64,000 bases of DNA from Alphaproteobacteria bacterium (GTDB taxonomy: Bacteria > Pseudomonadota > Alphaproteobacteria > Caulobacterales > Caulobacteraceae), in contig JAHJOO010000066.1 of the NCBI GenBank assembly GCA_018820275.1, positions 186,001-250,000 on the forward strand, written 5' to 3'. The notes beneath the pieces are model-generated. The model saw only the letters and a program-made list of their open reading frames with translations, was not told where the DNA came from and did not search any database. A program made the position numbers and the translations under genes. Positions 39,888-52,999 of the stretch are shown here, piece after piece; position 1 is the first letter of the stretch, and the number at the start of each line of letters is the position of its first letter.

Positions 39888-40522
39888 TCAGAAGAACGCC
39901 GTAAGATTGAACGACGAGTAGGTCGTGTCCCTCGTCGCCGGCGCGTTAGGCGCCATCTCCAGGAAGCGGCCCTTCGCCAAATGAAGCACGCCGACCTCCA
40001 GCCTCAAGGCGTCGCGAACCAGCCAGTGACGCACGCGCCCCTCCAACTGGTGACCGGCGAAGGCGCCAGAGGCTCCACTCCCGTCGACCACCGAACTGGT
40101 CGAGAAGCTGTCCGTGCGGGACGCCAGCCAGAGCGGCCGATAGGCGATGAAGGCGTCGGACTTGGCCGTCGGCAACCACTCGATCCGCACGGCCGGCGAC
40201 GACAGGTTGGCGCGGCCGACGGCGTTGTATAGGCCCGACGGGGCGATCTCGGCCCGGCGCATTCCATAAAGGGTGTCGAACCGCTCGTAGGTCTCGCCCG
40301 GCTTGTCGCCGCTGACCCAGTCGTAGCGCAGCGAGACCCTGGGCGACCCATCTCGGTCAGGCCGAAAACCGAGCCGATCCGGGTGGGGTCGACGCCATAT
40401 TCAGCGGGCAGGACGACCGTGACCAGGGGGGCGGTCGCGATCACGGCGGCGACGCCGGTCGACTTCAGCAGTTTGCCGGTCGAGGGCAGTTCGGAGGCGT
40501 CCGGCTTTTGGGCGTTATACAT
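39888..40522 (-). pseudogene. Fused remnant: transmembrane anchor protein start joined to alginate-export-type porin end
   Basis: From 40,522 leftwards the frame starts like the transmembrane anchor protein that normally follows hupE (MYNAQKPDASELPSTGK, VLPAEYGVDPTRIG, GLTEMG). Near 40,345 that frame loses sense and a second frame carries the C-terminal part of an Alginate_exp-type outer-membrane protein (DTLYGMRRAEIAPSGLYNAVGR through RFLEMAPNAPATRDT to a terminal SFNLTAFF). The simplest reading is an internal deletion that removed the end of the first gene and most of the second. Neither product would be functional. Confidence 0.75.
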
Positions 40523-40537
40523 GGGTCAAGTCTCCGG

Positions 40538-44453
<3,916 letters not shown>

Positions 44454-45704
44454 CTAGTGGTCGTGGCTCGCGCCGGACTTCTCGACGTCCGCGCGGATGA
44501 GGAAGGCGCCGTCGACAACGTAGTCGACGCCGGGGTCGATGCCGGACAAGACTTCGGTCCATTCCGGGGTCCGCCTGCCCAGTTCCAGCATCCGCACCTC
44601 ATAGGTGGTGCCGAAGCGGGCGTAGACGACGGTGAAGTCGCGGAAGGGCTGGAGCGCGCGGGTGCGCACCGCCAGCGGAACCTCGCCCGCGCCCACCTGG
44701 ACTTCGCCGGAGACGCCCAGGCCCGGCCGCCAGACGCCGCCCTGGTAGGGCAGGTCGACGTGGGCGATCATCACCTGGCTGGTCAGGTCGGTCGATGGCA
44801 GAACGGCCTCGATCGCCCCGTTGAAGGTGTAGTCGCCGGCCAGGCTCTTGACCGTGACCCTCTGGCCCGCGCGGACGCGCTCGGCGTCGCGGGGATAGAG
44901 CAGGAACTCGGCGTGGAGCCGGGTCGGATCGCCGATCCTCAGCATGGGCTCGCCGCCGCCGGTGATCGAGCCGACGTTGACGTTCTTCTCGACGATGATG
45001 CCCGAAACGGGGGCCGTGATCGGATAGGTCTGGAGGCTTTCGCTGGACTCGACGCGGGCGATCACCTGTCCGCGCGACACCCGCGTGCCGAGCTGGACGT
45101 TCAGCGCCATGACACGGCCGGGATAGCGGGCGTGAACATCCGCTTGCCCTTCGGGGGTGATCTCGACCCGACCGGTCAGGGGCAGAGTCTCGCCGAGCGT
45201 CGCGGGACCGACGCGCTCGACCGTGACCCCGCCCGTGCGGGCGGCGTCGGCGGAGATGGTGGTCCGCCCTTCATAGGAGGCATAGGTCCATGCGGACCGC
45301 TCGCCCCCCCGTGTCGCCGAAACCGCGACGTCGAACGAGTGGGGCTCGAACACCACGCCGGGGCTGGCGAGATAGTCGTTCTCCGCCGTGAAGGTGAAGC
45401 GATCGACCTTCGGCCCCAGCCGGGTCAGCACGATCGAAGCCTGAACCTGGCGGGGATCGAGCGGCTTGTCCTTCAGATAGGGATAGAGCCGGAACAGCGG
45501 CTCTGGCCCTTCCTCATACAGGGTGATCTCCAGGGCGAAGTCGCCGTCGCGCAGCAGGCGGCCGTTGTGCGGGCCGCGCTCATACTCGCCGGCCTCGGCT
45601 TCGGCCTTTTCGGTGGACGGGGCGTCCGAGCAGGACGCGACGCCGACGAAGCCGGCCAGGAACAGGGCCGCCGCAGCCGCCCGAATGAGATTGGACGGGC
45701 TCAT
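44454..45704 (-). CDS. czcB: RND efflux periplasmic adaptor, CzcB type
   Basis: A 416-aa membrane-fusion protein with a lipoprotein signal (lipobox VASC). A CzcB-type N-terminal domain (about residues 35-140, with FTFTAENDYLASPGVVFEPHSFDV) precedes the barrel-sandwich and lipoyl domains (VHARYPGRVMALNVQLGTRVSRGQVIARVESSE, SGIIVEKNVNVGS). The tail ends SGASHDH. The ATG overlaps the czcC stop (ATGA). Confidence 0.93.
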   Translation of the reverse strand: MSPSNLIRAAAAALFLAGFVGVASCSDAPSTEKAEAEAGEYERGPHNGRLLRDGDFALEITLYEEGPEPLFRLYPYLKDKPLDPRQVQASIVLTRLGPKVDRFTFTAENDYLASPGVVFEPHSFDVAVSATRGGERSAWTYASYEGRTTISADAARTGGVTVERVGPATLGETLPLTGRVEITPEGQADVHARYPGRVMALNVQLGTRVSRGQVIARVESSESLQTYPITAPVSGIIVEKNVNVGSITGGGEPMLRIGDPTRLHAEFLLYPRDAERVRAGQRVTVKSLAGDYTFNGAIEAVLPSTDLTSQVMIAHVDLPYQGGVWRPGLGVSGEVQVGAGEVPLAVRTRALQPFRDFTVVYARFGTTYEVRMLELGRRTPEWTEVLSGIDPGVDYVVDGAFLIRADVEKSGASHDH

Positions 45705-47023
45705 CGGCGCGCCTCCGATTGCAGGATGAGAGGATCGTGGGCGCCGGTCAGCCGATCCCGGCGGGCGACGTCTCGATGGAGCTCGGAAAGGACCTCGACC
45801 AGCCGCAGCCGCAGATCGAGCAGGGCGCGGTGGGCCGAGACCACGTCGTTGTAGGTGAAGCCGCCCCTGGCGAAGCCGGCCTCGACCTCGGCGACGGCGC
45901 GCTCGGCCAGAGGCAAGGCGTCCTCGCGCAGGCGTCTGGCTTCGCTGGCGCCGGCCGAGATGTCGACCTGAAGCCGCGCGACCTCGCGGTCCTTTTCGAT
46001 GCGGAACGCGTTTCGGTCCGCCGTCGCGGCGGTCGCCAGAGCCTCCGCCCGGTCGATGGCTCCCTGATTGCGATCGTAGCGCTGAAGCGGGATCGATCCG
46101 CCGACCACCAGGCCGACGCCGCCCGTGTCCCAGTCGTGCCGCAGGCCCACATCGACCGTGGCGTTGGGCACGGCGGCGGCGCGCTGGACGGCGGCGTCCG
46201 CCGTCGCTAGGTCGCGCCGCGCGTCGAACACGAGCAGGTCCGCCCAGGCGATCTCGCCGACAGACGCCCGCGACGCGGAGGTGTCGTAGAACAGGTCCGA
46301 CGGGATGGAAAAGTCCACCGTGCCGTCCCAAAACTTCGCCAGGGCGATGCGGGCGACGCGCAGCCTCGTTTCCGCCTGATCCAGGTCGATCTGGGCCTCA
46401 ACCAATTCCGCCTCCGCCCGCGAGCCTGCGAACAGGGGATCGCGCGCCGCCGCCACCCGGCGCGACGTCTCGGCCTGAACCCGCTCGGCCAGCGCGAGCC
46501 GTTGCCGGGCGACGTCCAGTTCCGCCTCGGCGACCAGCACCTCGATGTAGGCGAGCTGCGCCTGCTCCAGGCGGTCCAGCCGCTTCACCCGCGCTTCCGC
46601 CGCGACGAGTTCGGCTTCGCTGCGCGCCCGGCCCGTCCGTGCGACCCGATCGCCACCACGTTCCAGTTCCTGAGAATAGGTGACGCGCACCTCGGTCCGG
46701 TCGATCAGTCCTCCGCCGCCGACCGTCGGCAGGTTCTCGACCGCGACGCCGAGGCGGGGGTTGGTGCGCACATCGGCCTGACGAACGCCGGCTTCGGCTG
46801 CACGCGCGCGGGCGTCCGATCCGGCGATGGCCGGGTCGGCCTGGGACGCGCGGGCGAGCGCGTCGGGCAGCGTCAGCGTCGGAAGCGGCGCCTCGGCGGC
46901 CGGCGCGGCGTCTTGGGCCAAGGCCATGCCGCTAGTCAGGGCAAGGCCTGCGGTAAGGGCGAGCACGGAGGCCACCGCGGCTCGCGCCCGCCGTCCGGCC
47001 AAGCCGGCGGTTGGGTGTCTCAA
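45701..47023 (-). CDS. czcC: Outer-membrane efflux protein, TolC/CzcC type
   Basis: A 440-aa TolC-family outer-membrane channel for the Czc pump. The TTG start has a GGAG site 8 bases upstream and gives a signal peptide (RARAAVASVLALTAGLALTSGMALAQ). Two long coiled-coil repeats are visible (about residues 50-240 and 260-430) with DALARASQADPAI and VRVTYSQELERGG. The frame is open further upstream, without signal-peptide logic. It overlaps czcB by 4 bases. Confidence 0.92.
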   Translation of the reverse strand: MRHPTAGLAGRRARAAVASVLALTAGLALTSGMALAQDAAPAAEAPLPTLTLPDALARASQADPAIAGSDARARAAEAGVRQADVRTNPRLGVAVENLPTVGGGGLIDRTEVRVTYSQELERGGDRVARTGRARSEAELVAAEARVKRLDRLEQAQLAYIEVLVAEAELDVARQRLALAERVQAETSRRVAAARDPLFAGSRAEAELVEAQIDLDQAETRLRVARIALAKFWDGTVDFSIPSDLFYDTSASRASVGEIAWADLLVFDARRDLATADAAVQRAAAVPNATVDVGLRHDWDTGGVGLVVGGSIPLQRYDRNQGAIDRAEALATAATADRNAFRIEKDREVARLQVDISAGASEARRLREDALPLAERAVAEVEAGFARGGFTYNDVVSAHRALLDLRLRLVEVLSELHRDVARRDRLTGAHDPLILQSEARR

Positions 47024-47070
47024 GGGAAATCTCCGGAGAAGGGCGCGCGCGACCGCTCGGCCGCGCCGGT

Positions 47071-47475
47071 TCAGATGACCGTCAGCGTCCGTTTCGGAGG
47101 GTCTTCGGGGCCTTCTCGGTCCCACCCCGTCAAGGCGTGATCCGCGCCGGGCGTCAGCGGGTCGGCCGCCAAGGCGAGAACATGGACCGGAGCCCGCGAA
47201 AGCGTCGGGACTGCGGCGTGCGGATCACCGCCGTTGTGGTGGTGGTGCCCGATAGGTTGTTGTTCGCCGTCCGTCTCCGGGTCTTCGTCCGGAGCCTCGG
47301 CCGGGGCGACATGCACATGAATCCCGTGGTCGTCATCGACCGACGTCAAGGATACAGGCGGCCAGCCCGCGCCGTGACCAAAGGAATGCTGGGTTTCCGC
47401 CACCGCATGGGCGTTCAACGCCGCCAAGAGGGCGACGCTGAAGCAGATGCAGAAGAGACGGAAGACTCGCGGCAA
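47071..47475 (-). CDS. Histidine-rich exported protein, CzcI-like leader of the czc operon
   Basis: A 134-aa protein with signal peptide (about residues 1-27, ending NAHAVA) and a His-rich middle (DDDHGIHVHVAP, GHHHHNGGDPHAA). It precedes czcC by 47 bases. Small His-rich CzcI proteins occupy this place in czc operons and are thought to affect regulation or metal buffering. The family call rests on position and composition, not on a conserved motif. Confidence 0.7.
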   Translation of the reverse strand: MPRVFRLFCICFSVALLAALNAHAVAETQHSFGHGAGWPPVSLTSVDDDHGIHVHVAPAEAPDEDPETDGEQQPIGHHHHNGGDPHAAVPTLSRAPVHVLALAADPLTPGADHALTGWDREGPEDPPKRTLTVI

Positions 47476-47626
47476 GATCGGCGCTCCTCAGAGTCCTGTA
47501 GCGAGTCGAACGGCGACGGGCAACGGCGACGACCGGTCCCCAAGCGGGGGCGAAACACGCTCGGGCGTCGTTTCGCTACGCGCGCACCGCTACGAAGCGG
47601 ACCTCTGGCGAAATTTTGAAGAGAGA

Positions 47627-47651
47627 GAGGGGCCGCTCGCCAGGCCCCGTA
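47627..47651 (+). promoter_or_regulatory. ECF-type promoter motif upstream of copC-copD
   Basis: GAGGGG (47,627-47,632), 14 bases, then CCGTA (47,647-47,651); the copC start lies 37 bases downstream. Same architecture as five other sites in the island (GAGGGN-N14-[G/C]CGTA). Predicted target of the ECF sigma factor at 54,497. Confidence 0.7.
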
Positions 47652-47688
47652 ATACCTAGTGGGGCCATCATTCCGTGGAGTTGTTCCT

Positions 47689-48051
47689 ATGCTTAATCGC
47701 CAAGCTCTGTCTTTCGTCGGCGCGGTTGGAGCCGTGTTTCTCATCGCAACCCAGGCTGACGCGCACGCCCGTGTCGTCGCATCGACGCCGGCGGCGAGCG
47801 CCACGGTCAACTCGACGAGGTCGATCTCGGTGACCTTCAGCGAGCGTGTCGCCCCCGCCTTTTCAGGGCTCGACCTTGTCGGCGCTTCAGGCTCGGAGAT
47901 CGCCGTGACCTCCAGCGTGTCGGCCGATGGAAAAACCATCACCGGTCAGACCGCCAGGCCTCTGTCCGCAGGAGCCTACACTGTGAACTGGCGCGCTGCA
48001 TCGGCGGACGGACACCGGATGACGGGCAACTTTACCTTCACCGTCCGGTAA
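47689..48051 (+). CDS. copC: CopC-family periplasmic copper-binding protein
   Basis: A 120-aa exported CopC/YobA-type protein. The signal ends at ADAHA, leaving the mature N-terminal His of HARVVASTPAAS typical of CopC copper sites; DGHRMTGNF near the end supplies the second conserved His. The chosen ATG has a GTGGAG site. copD follows 6 bases after the stop. CopC delivers or buffers periplasmic copper for CopD. Confidence 0.92.
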   Translation: MLNRQALSFVGAVGAVFLIATQADAHARVVASTPAASATVNSTRSISVTFSERVAPAFSGLDLVGASGSEIAVTSSVSADGKTITGQTARPLSAGAYTVNWRAASADGHRMTGNFTFTVR

Positions 48052-48057
48052 CCTGCG

Positions 48058-48999
48058 GTGCTCGACCTTCTGGTGATCGCCCTGCGGTTGGCGCAGTACG
48101 GCGGGGCGGTCATCCTGCTCGGTGCCCCGCTGTTCCTGCTTTACGGACTGCAGGAGCGCGATGCCGCTTCCCAGGCCTGGTCACGTGGCCTGATCGCGTC
48201 GGCCGCCGCCGTGGTTGCGATCGCCTCGGCGGCGGGCTTGATCGCGCAGACCTCCGTGATGGCGGGGTCGATCACCGAGGGGCTCAAACCCTCGTCGATC
48301 GGCTTCATGATCACCGGGACGAGCCTGGGACCCGCCTTCGTTGTCCGATCGGCGATGGCCTTGGCGGCCTTGGGCGTGGTTCTATTCGTGCGACCCTCGA
48401 GACTCCAGTGGATGGGTCTGGTCTTCGCGGGTCTCGTGATCAGCGCGAGTTTTGCCTGGACGGGTCACGGAGCCGCGACCGAAGGCGCGGGCCGCTATCC
48501 CCACCTCGCCGCGGCCATCCTGCACAGCTGGGCCGCCGCACTCTGGCTCGGAGCGCTGGCGGCGCTCCTCGTCATGACCTTGCGTCATCGGCTGGGCGAT
48601 ATTCGATCGGATCGTATCTTGCATGCCGCGCTGCACGGGTTTTCGGGTGTTGGAACCCTCGCCGTCGCTCTCTTGATCCTAAGTGGAGCCGTGAACAGTC
48701 TATTCCTGGTCGGCCTTGATCGGATCAGCGGGCTGTGGACCACCCTCTATGGCGGCCTGCTTCTGGCCAAGCTCGGTGTGTTTGGGCTCATGCTGGCGCT
48801 GGCGGCGTCGAACCGCTTCCTGTTAACCCCGGGCCTATCGGACGCCCTCGACGAGCCGGAGGGTCTGAAAGCCGCCGTGGCGCGGCTGAAGGGGAGCCTT
48901 GTGCTGGAAACCCTTCTCGCCCTGGCCCTTCTTGGCCTCGTGGCGATCATGGGCACTCTGGCGCCGGTGTCTGCGATGGATATGTCCATGTCGTCGTGA
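48058..48999 (+). CDS. copD: Copper resistance protein CopD (membrane)
   Basis: A 313-aa inner-membrane protein with about eight helices and a GTG start 6 bases after copC. Family marks are RLAQYGGAVILLGAPLFL, the TGHGAATEGAGRYPHLAAAILHSWAAALWLG segment with its conserved histidines, and a Met-rich end (SAMDMSMSS). CopD is thought to move copper across or within the inner membrane. Length is normal. Confidence 0.92.
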   Translation: MLDLLVIALRLAQYGGAVILLGAPLFLLYGLQERDAASQAWSRGLIASAAAVVAIASAAGLIAQTSVMAGSITEGLKPSSIGFMITGTSLGPAFVVRSAMALAALGVVLFVRPSRLQWMGLVFAGLVISASFAWTGHGAATEGAGRYPHLAAAILHSWAAALWLGALAALLVMTLRHRLGDIRSDRILHAALHGFSGVGTLAVALLILSGAVNSLFLVGLDRISGLWTTLYGGLLLAKLGVFGLMLALAASNRFLLTPGLSDALDEPEGLKAAVARLKGSLVLETLLALALLGLVAIMGTLAPVSAMDMSMSS

Positions 49000-49163
49000 G
49001 CGTCGGCGGTCGCGACGGCCGGCGACCGCTGAAAAAACAGGCAGCGCCAGCGTCGCTGGACAACACGCTCCCTCCCTGCGCACGCATTTTCAAGGACAAG
49101 GCACCAACACGCGGAACGACCGCCGTCGCCTGGGATTGACCAAGTTCATCCCCGGAGAGTTCG

Positions 49164-49577
49164 ATGCATATCCAATCCATGATCAGCACCCATCCCCACG
49201 TTCAAGGTTCGACCAATGACGCGCTGATCCGCGCCGTCGAAGCGGCCTATGACTGCGCCGCGACCTGTCGCATCTGCGCCGATGCGTGTCTCGGCGAAGC
49301 CATGGTGGCCGACCTCGTCCAATGCATTCGGCTGACCCTCGATTGCGCCGACCTTTGCGCGTCGGCGGGCGCGGTCGGCGCCCGACGGACGGGAAGCAAC
49401 GAGGCCGTCATCAAGGCTCTGCTCGAGGCTTGCGCCGACACCTGCGCCACTTGCGCGGCGGAATGCGACAAGCACGCGGATATGCATGAACACTGCCGCA
49501 TTTGTGCCGAGGCATGCCGACGGTGCGAGACCGCCTGTCGTGAAGCGGTTGAGACAATCACGCCATCCGACAACTGA
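49164..49577 (+). CDS. Cysteine-rich four-helix copper storage protein (Csp/DUF326)
   Basis: A 137-aa protein with 16 cysteines spaced as C-x3-C and C-x2-C along four predicted helices (DCAATCRICADAC, QCIRLTLDCADLC, CADTCATCAAEC, HCRICAEACRRCETAC). This is the pattern of Csp copper storage proteins, whose helical bundle binds many Cu(I) ions inside. There is no Tat or Sec signal, so it fits the cytosolic Csp3 type. The ATG is preceded by GGAGAG. It stands alone 164 bases after copD. Confidence 0.9.
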   Translation: MHIQSMISTHPHVQGSTNDALIRAVEAAYDCAATCRICADACLGEAMVADLVQCIRLTLDCADLCASAGAVGARRTGSNEAVIKALLEACADTCATCAAECDKHADMHEHCRICAEACRRCETACREAVETITPSDN

Positions 49578-49850
49578 TTGGGCGCCGGTCTCTTGCTGCC
49601 CTTGAACAACGCAGACGGAGGGCGGCGCCCCCTGCTGGATAGGTGACGCTGCCCCCCAAGAGCGACGACTGTGGCCATCGGTCCTATCCGCTCGCTGTAA
49701 AGACCCAATCACTCGCTGCCCGTACGGACACGCGGGCTCCGCAGCTCGGCAGATTGGGGGGCATGAAGCGCCTGAACGACCCTTCGTTCCCGTGGCGCGC
49801 CCGGATCGATTCGCCTAGGCTAGAAGGCTTGGGCGACTGAGGGGACGTGC

Positions 49851-51122
49851 GTGCAGGATCGACTTCGAGACCTTATCGAACGGTGGCGTGACGACCCTGC
49901 GGCGACCTACCAAACCTGGTTTCTGTGGGACGAACGGTTGAAGAACTTCCGGTCGATCCGCAGAGGCATCGGCCAAGTGGTCGAGGAAATCGAGACGGGC
50001 CGGTTTGGCGTCGCCTATCGCGGCTCGTCTCTGGAAACCATCGTCCATTCGGTCGCGGAGCAGCGCCAGATCTTCAAGGGCGCCGACCACGCTTTTCTGT
50101 GGAAGCCCAAGCTGCGGATCCCCGACATCTACGAGAACCCGGCGAACCAGCGGGCCTTTGGCCGTCTCCTGCATCATTGCAGCGGCTGTTCGACGGCCGA
50201 CGAGATCCTCTCCGGCATTCGCACGATCGATCAGCTGAAGATCAAGGGCCTCGGACCGGCCGTCGCCAACCTGATCTACTTCCTGCACCCCACCCACGCG
50301 CCGCCGTTCAACACCGCAATCGTCAACGGCTACAATGCGATCACGGGCGCGAAGGTGAAGCTCGGCAGTTGGGACCACTACCTGGCCATGCGGGAAGGTC
50401 TGCTGGCTTTGAACGCCCGGTACCGCGACCTGCTGTCGAACGATTTGGGCGCGATCGCAGGATTTTTGTTCGATGTGGGTTCCGGCCGGTACCCGGCCCC
50501 GCCCCTCGAGGGCGACACCCTCCCTCGTCAGGACTGGGAGGACCGGCTCGCACAGGCCCGCTTTGAAGCGATGAAGTTCGAGAAAGCGACGGCGCAGCAA
50601 CGCGAGACGGACCGCACGCATACCGAAATTCAGGCCTGGCTCCGCGATCTGGGACGGGCGCTCGGCTACCGTGTCTGGATCGCCGCCAACGACCGAGGCC
50701 GATTGCACGACGGCGCGCGCCTCGGCGAGGGATGCCTCGATCAACTTCCCGCGGCTCTAGCGAACGGCGCGGGGGCGGAGTCGATCCGCCTGATCGACGT
50801 CCTGTGGCTGGACGCCGCCGCGGATCGGGTGGCGGCGGCCTTCGAAGTCGAACACTCCACCACCATCTATTCCGGCGTGGTGCGCATGTTGGACCTGGCG
50901 CTCTCGGGCGAGTTACACTCGTCAGCGGGGCTGTTTCTGGTGGCCCCGGACAGCCGGGAGGGCGACGTGCGCGCCCAGCTGCAACGCCCGGCTTTCAGCC
51001 GGATCGCGGATCTGGATGTCCGGTACCTGCCCTATGGCGAACTGGATCGACACCGGGGCTCGATCGCGCGTTTCGCCTCCGACCTGCGGGCCCTGACCGA
51101 GATTTCCCACCGCCTGACCTGA
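49851..51122 (+). CDS. HhH-domain protein with C-terminal PD-(D/E)XK-like nuclease segment
   Basis: A 423-aa protein with GTG start and GAGGGG site. The first half has a helix-hairpin-helix (TIDQLKIKGLGPAVANLIYFL, about residues 130-150) reminiscent of DNA glycosylases. The C-terminal third has IDVLWLDAAADRVAAAFEVEHST, an Asp followed by Glu-x-Glu that fits the PD-(D/E)XK fold, and resembles proteins annotated as type II restriction-like. No methyltransferase gene is nearby. A DNA-repair, defence or housekeeping role is possible. I cannot assign its substrate. Confidence 0.7.
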   Translation: MQDRLRDLIERWRDDPAATYQTWFLWDERLKNFRSIRRGIGQVVEEIETGRFGVAYRGSSLETIVHSVAEQRQIFKGADHAFLWKPKLRIPDIYENPANQRAFGRLLHHCSGCSTADEILSGIRTIDQLKIKGLGPAVANLIYFLHPTHAPPFNTAIVNGYNAITGAKVKLGSWDHYLAMREGLLALNARYRDLLSNDLGAIAGFLFDVGSGRYPAPPLEGDTLPRQDWEDRLAQARFEAMKFEKATAQQRETDRTHTEIQAWLRDLGRALGYRVWIAANDRGRLHDGARLGEGCLDQLPAALANGAGAESIRLIDVLWLDAAADRVAAAFEVEHSTTIYSGVVRMLDLALSGELHSSAGLFLVAPDSREGDVRAQLQRPAFSRIADLDVRYLPYGELDRHRGSIARFASDLRALTEISHRLT

Positions 51123-51166
51123 GCGCTGTCTGCGCGATCCCGCGACCGGCGTCCGCGCTGGACGGA

Positions 51167-51895
51167 TCACCCTGGACTGCTCGTCCGTCGAGAGGCTCGA
51201 AGCGCTTTGAGATCGCGTCCCACGCGGATCCACAACAGGATGATCCCCGTGATGACGATGCTCAGGGTGAGGAGGGTCGTGACGATGATTAGGGGATGAT
51301 TGAAGTTTTCGCCCGCCTGCCAGTCCATGATGTGGAGCCGCCAGAAGAGGTCATAGAAGCGCCAGACGTCCGAGCGGCGCGTTACCACCTCTCCCGTCGT
51401 TGGCGACAGATAGAAGCTCGTCCGTTCCCGGTCGGCGAAATCGACGCGCCAAAGCGGTCCCGTCCGCCCCGTCTCCTGCGGGGCCTGAGGCAACAACGCC
51501 GTGCCCGAGATATCGGCCTCGCCCCTGTAGGCCTGCTTGGCGAAGGTCGACGCCTCGACAGGGGACATCGGCGCGAACGGGACGCCTGTCGCGGCGGATA
51601 CGACGACAGGCTCCCCGTCGGCAGGCGTCAAAGTCCAGGCAGGACCGCGCGGCGTCGTGCTCAACTCCGCCTGCACGGGGTCCACACCGGCCCGAAGCGC
51701 CACGGCCGCGAGCGTCGGAAGATCGTCCAGCTCAATCGCGCTGGGTCTGACCTCGGCCGCGCGATGCTCGCTGCGCACGGTCTCGATCGGAATGACAGTC
51801 ATGACCAGGCCGCCGCCGACCCAGAACAGGACCTGCAGCCCCACGACCAGCCCGACCCATTTGTGAAGCTGGGTCGATAGCTTGAGCACCTTCAT
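51167..51895 (-). CDS. PepSY-associated membrane protein
   Basis: A 242-aa protein with an N-terminal membrane helix (about residues 12-37) and a C-terminal one (about 200-223). Between them lie one or two PepSY-like units and WRLHIMDWQAGENFNHPLIIV. PepSY-TM proteins occur with iron and copper reduction or uptake systems. It starts 11 bases after the DUF411 stop, so the two are co-transcribed. Confidence 0.8.
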   Translation of the reverse strand: MKVLKLSTQLHKWVGLVVGLQVLFWVGGGLVMTVIPIETVRSEHRAAEVRPSAIELDDLPTLAAVALRAGVDPVQAELSTTPRGPAWTLTPADGEPVVVSAATGVPFAPMSPVEASTFAKQAYRGEADISGTALLPQAPQETGRTGPLWRVDFADRERTSFYLSPTTGEVVTRRSDVWRFYDLFWRLHIMDWQAGENFNHPLIIVTTLLTLSIVITGIILLWIRVGRDLKALRASRRTSSPG

Positions 51896-51906
51896 CGGAG
51901 CGCCCG

Positions 51907-52377
51907 TCAGGCGTGGCGGGCGAACACGCGCGTGCCGCCGCCCTCGAGGATCAACAAGGTCTCATAGGGCTCGCGCCGCCCGTCCGGCGTCTCCATGCCC
52001 GGCGATCCCAGCGGCATCGCCGGCACGGCGAGGCCCACGGCGTTCGGGCGCTCGGCCAGAAGCCTTCGAACATCCTCGGCCGGCACATGACCCTCCAGAA
52101 CATAGCCGCCGATCAGAGCGGTATGGCAGGACGCCAGGGCCTCCGGCACGCCCTGGGTGCTGCGGGTCGAGCGCAGACTCGGCAGCTCGGTGATTCGGGC
52201 CTCGAAGCCGGCCGACCGCATATAATCGACCCAGGCCGTGCAGCAGCCGCAGGTCGGCGTCTTGTAGACCGCGAGCTCGCTCGACGTACGGCTGATGGGC
52301 GCGCACGCCGCGACGGCAAGGGCGCAGGTCCCGGTGGCCAGGAGGCTCCGGCGCGACAGCGGTAGAGAGAGTTCCAT
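51907..52377 (-). CDS. DUF411 metal-binding protein, Tat- or lipoprotein-exported
   Basis: A 156-aa DUF411 protein. The chosen ATG gives SRRSLLATGTCALAVAAC, a signal with a cysteine lipobox. Family marks are VYKTPTCGCCTAWVDYMR, with a CGCC cluster, and AVPAMPLGSPGME, a Met-bearing segment. DUF411 (CopG-like) proteins are found in copper and silver resistance clusters and are thought to bind metal in the periplasm. It lies between the SnoaL-like and PepSY genes on the same strand. Confidence 0.88.
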   Translation of the reverse strand: MELSLPLSRRSLLATGTCALAVAACAPISRTSSELAVYKTPTCGCCTAWVDYMRSAGFEARITELPSLRSTRSTQGVPEALASCHTALIGGYVLEGHVPAEDVRRLLAERPNAVGLAVPAMPLGSPGMETPDGRREPYETLLILEGGGTRVFARHA

Positions 52378-52431
52378 GATGCCTCGAGGAAACGATCTGT
52401 CGAACAAGCCCTAGCTCCGGGCCCGGGCGGC

Positions 52432-52905
52432 TCAGGTGGCGGGCCGGAAGGGTCGCGCCGAGGAATGATAGATGTAGAACCGCCACTCATCGCCGCGCTT
52501 GCGCAGGACGCTGGTCGCTACGCCGCGGCGCTCTATGGGGGCCCGGGCGTCGTCTTCGAAGGTGATGTGGTAGGTGTAGGTCTCCGATACGAAGGCGGTG
52601 TCCCCATCGATCTCGACCTTCACTTCATGGTCGCGGAAATCGAAGCCCGCGAGTTCGGAAAACTCGGGTCCCAGGTGGTGCTCCAGATAGTAGGCGAACG
52701 AGCCCTCGACGCCGCCATTCTCGAAGACCTCGGAGTCTGACCAGAACAGGGTCGGGGTCTGCGACACGTCCATCTGCTCAATCGCGGTCTTGTAAGCGGC
52801 GACTACGGCGCGGACGGCCTGCTCGTCAGAGGCTTGAGCCTGGGCGGGAGGCGCAATGGCGAGACTGGCGGCGATCGCCAGTCCGGCGAAGGTTGAACGA
52901 AACAT
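52432..52905 (-). CDS. Exported SnoaL/NTF2-like protein
   Basis: A 157-aa protein with signal peptide (ending PPAQAQA) and an NTF2-like domain (EQAVRAVVAAYKTAIEQMDVSQTPTLFWSDSEVFENG, VSETYTYHITFED, WRFYIYHSSARPF). The ATG at 52,905 fits the AGGAG site better than the GTG at 52,917. The function of such proteins in copper islands is unknown. It starts 94 bases after the DUF2231 stop and is probably in the same transcript. Confidence 0.8.
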   Translation of the reverse strand: MFRSTFAGLAIAASLAIAPPAQAQASDEQAVRAVVAAYKTAIEQMDVSQTPTLFWSDSEVFENGGVEGSFAYYLEHHLGPEFSELAGFDFRDHEVKVEIDGDTAFVSETYTYHITFEDDARAPIERRGVATSVLRKRGDEWRFYIYHSSARPFRPAT

Positions 52906-52999
52906 CGTGGATGGCACTCCTGGTGGCGATAGCTGTGAAGGCGGGTGTGCTGAATGAGGGACAACTGAAACGCGACTGAGCAGGGCGTGGTCGTGACCG

